Positions 4,505 to 6,187 of a stretch of 6,187 nt of DNA are shown one piece after another. Source of the DNA: Planctomycetota bacterium (GTDB lineage Bacteria; Planctomycetota; Phycisphaerae; WQYP01); NCBI GenBank assembly GCA_021809365.1, contig JAKBAC010000184.1, positions 1-6,187 on the forward strand, given 5' to 3'. Made by a program: the position numbers and the translations under genes. How positions within the stretch are numbered: position 1 is the stretch's first letter; every line of letters starts with the position of its first letter. The notes below the pieces were generated by a model. It searched no databases. It saw nothing but the letters and a program-made list of their open reading frames with translations, and was not told the origin of the DNA.

Positions 4505-6187
4505 CTAATTATTGGCCGGTGTTGCCGCGGCTGCCGGGGCGGCGGCGGTTTTGGCTTCCGGATTGTTTGCTGTCCAGGCGGAGGAAAAAAAGCCCAGATA
4601 ATGGCTGGGAGATTGCGCGGTGAAAATTCCGGCCAGCGGAAATGCGCTGATGCTCCGTTGATGCCATCCGGCTGAATCAAACCAGCTTGCCGAACCGGAG
4701 GGTTCAATGGCGGGTTTCAGGGCGGTCAGCGGCGGGGCGATTTGGTTAAGCGGTACCGGCAATTGAATGCCGGCCATCGACAGCGGCGTCTGCATTTCCT
4801 GCGTAAGCAATTGGTAACCCGCGGGCAGAAGTTTTGGAGAATCAGTAAAACTTATTGTCGAGGCAGATCGCGGATTGCCCAGTTTTGCCAGCACCCCCTT
4901 GAATGCCGGATTATTCAGCACGGAGGTTTTCGCCTTTTCCTGCGTAATGGCGGCCCGCATGGTGTTGAGATTCAACGTGATAAAAAAGTTGTTGTTATCA
5001 ATGGCGTAGCATAACAGCGTGCTGGCGGTTCCCACTTCATTAATGGTGACATCACCCATTTGCACGGCGTTAAGTGATAAGGTCTTGGCGCTCATGCCGT
5101 GCTGCCGGGCCATGGCATTTCCACCCATAACCGCTACGGGCATCAGTACCGCCAAGGCCTGCATCAGACGATTGGGATGCCGCAGGCGATTAGCCAGAAC
5201 ATAGCCGTTAACCGGGGCCAGTCCATGTGATGGCAATTCGTACATCAGCCAGTGTGCTCCCAGCGCGTTGATCATATCCTGCTGCAAATCCACCCCGGTC
5301 ATCTGGTTTACGGTTTGCAGCGCCTGATTGACCTGTTTGCCCTGGCCATCGACTTTTGCGGCAGCCAATAAGCCGTTGGAAACCGTGGTCAAATTCAGAT
5401 GGAAAACCGCGGCGCTCAAGGCGTCAACCGGCGCGAGTTTCAGCAACGATACCGCGTGGCCCGGATGCATGGGCGGATGCCGGTAAGCCAGAAAATTATC
5501 CTGTTGCCATTGACCGTCAACAAACCCGGCCGTCATGGCGTAAGTTTTGTATTGCTTTGATTGCATGTCTGGATTCAAATGGCTGAAAAGCATACGGGCC
5601 TGCGGCGTACCGTTTGCGTTTTCGGCCAGCAGGGACTCATCGCCTTTTGCGCCGGCAAAATTGAGATAGATTCCCAGAACCGGTTGTGCAATGCCGTGTG
5701 GCAGGGCCTGTTGGAACTTTGGGGCCGCGTTGAGTGTTTTGTACTGGCCGGTTAAGGCCCGCAACATTTCCGGAGCCGGGTTGATAAAATCGTAAACCCA
5801 CGGGCCGGATGAACCTATTTGTGAATCTAAGGGCGCTGATTTGCGGCTGTATTTGTGTGATGCGTGCAGCGCTTTCAAGTCCGCCAGAATTTTATCGCGA
5901 TCTTTGCCGGCTTGGACGATCATTCCCACGGAGAGCCGGGATTGCCCCTTGGCCCGCGGTAAGACATACAGCGCAAATGGGTGGTTGAAAAACAGCGCTG
6001 CAAGTTTGCCGGCATGATTGGCGTTGCTCATCGTTCCAGTATTGCTATTGGCGCGGGCGGCGATAATGGCCGGGACATCCTGGGTGAAAAAATCTGCAAT
6101 ATGGCTGTTTCTGAGGATCTTCGCGAGGCGCGAAGATGAATATCCCGGCCAGTTTTGCGGTTTGCCGGCCCAGCCGACGTAAAAGGC
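4505..6187 (-). CDS. Large protein of unknown function, possibly DUF3352-like; start beyond right edge
   Basis: At least 561 residues are visible and the frame has no stop up to the right edge. The first Met in the window (6031) is internal: the 52 residues before it, beginning AFYVGWAG and containing PGYSSSRLAKIL and HIADFF, look like genuine protein and resemble, from memory, the start of planctomycete proteins with a (F/Y)VGWAG segment. The signal peptide, if any, is missing. Two segments recall DUF3352-type proteins: GVDLQQDMINALGAHW, followed by alternating strands and a helix, and later VLNNPAFKGVLAKL then a short strand with ISFTDSPKLL. This family link is weak. The C-terminus ends in an Ala/Pro-rich low-complexity tail (AAAPAAAATPANN). 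No catalytic motif is evident. No function is assigned. It converges on the regulator, with no sign that the two are co-regulated. Confidence 0.8.
   Translation of the reverse strand, partial: AFYVGWAGKPQNWPGYSSSRLAKILRNSHIADFFTQDVPAIIAARANSNTGTMSNANHAGKLAALFFNHPFALYVLPRAKGQSRLSVGMIVQAGKDRDKILADLKALHASHKYSRKSAPLDSQIGSSGPWVYDFINPAPEMLRALTGQYKTLNAAPKFQQALPHGIAQPVLGIYLNFAGAKGDESLLAENANGTPQARMLFSHLNPDMQSKQYKTYAMTAGFVDGQWQQDNFLAYRHPPMHPGHAVSLLKLAPVDALSAAVFHLNLTTVSNGLLAAAKVDGQGKQVNQALQTVNQMTGVDLQQDMINALGAHWLMYELPSHGLAPVNGYVLANRLRHPNRLMQALAVLMPVAVMGGNAMARQHGMSAKTLSLNAVQMGDVTINEVGTASTLLCYAIDNNNFFITLNLNTMRAAITQEKAKTSVLNNPAFKGVLAKLGNPRSASTISFTDSPKLLPAGYQLLTQEMQTPLSMAGIQLPVPLNQIAPPLTALKPAIEPSGSASWFDSAGWHQRSISAFPLAGIFTAQSPSHYLGFFSSAWTANNPEAKTAAAPAAAATPANN

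Noticed and set aside
4295..4530. Near-identical 16-base stretches (GCCGGYGTTGCCGCGG) at 4295-4310 and 4515-4530.
   Set aside because: The second is part of the Ala/Pro-rich coding tail of the large gene; GC-rich low-complexity sequence makes coincidence plausible, so no repeat is claimed.

Overview
The window looks like chromosomal DNA from a PVC-superphylum bacterium, most likely a planctomycete of the Phycisphaerae type. The evidence is a pseudopilin-like protein with the long hydrophobic FTLVELLVVISIIALL start and an FADGHV C-terminal motif, a VPEP-ending PEP-CTERM surface protein, and a XylR-type LacI/AraC hybrid regulator, a combination common in that group. The phylum is an inference from protein style; there is no rRNA or other marker here.

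Layout, left to right. (1) Positions 1-265, minus strand, running off the left edge: an open frame holding the fibronectin-III-like domain normally found at the C-terminus of GH3 beta-glucosidases, with no GH3 catalytic sequence before it. (2) 266-440: intergenic, holding the first copy of a diverged repeat. (3) 441-1379, minus: type IV pilin-like/pseudopilin-like protein, restarted at position 1379 next to a clear Shine-Dalgarno. (4) 1511-2449, minus: secreted PEP-CTERM protein. (5) 2450-3006: a 557-base divergent intergenic region rich in apparent control signals: a candidate sigma70-like promoter with a 10-bp palindrome at the expected transcription start, interleaved inverted repeats in the leader, a hairpin, a cluster of GATATT motifs including a direct repeat 22 bp apart, and a TTGACA box just before the regulator. 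(6) 3007-4242, plus: XylR-type regulator with a sugar-binding-protein-like sensor and an AraC helix-turn-helix domain. (7) 4243-4504: convergent intergenic region with the second copy of the repeat. (8) 4505 to the right edge, minus: a large protein of unknown function, with some resemblance to DUF3352-type proteins, whose true start lies outside the window.

How the genes may work together: the regulator is divergent from the PEP-CTERM gene and, with the pseudopilin gene and the GH3-type fragment, suggests a carbohydrate-responsive cell-surface locus. The regulator probably senses a sugar and controls the divergent PEP-CTERM gene and perhaps the pseudopilin gene, since one GATATT motif also lies in front of the latter. 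This is inference from gene order and motif placement. I see no CRISPR, transposase, phage, toxin-antitoxin or RNA gene, and no clear new biological system; the most unexplained items are the dispersed intergenic repeat and the structured divergent control region.
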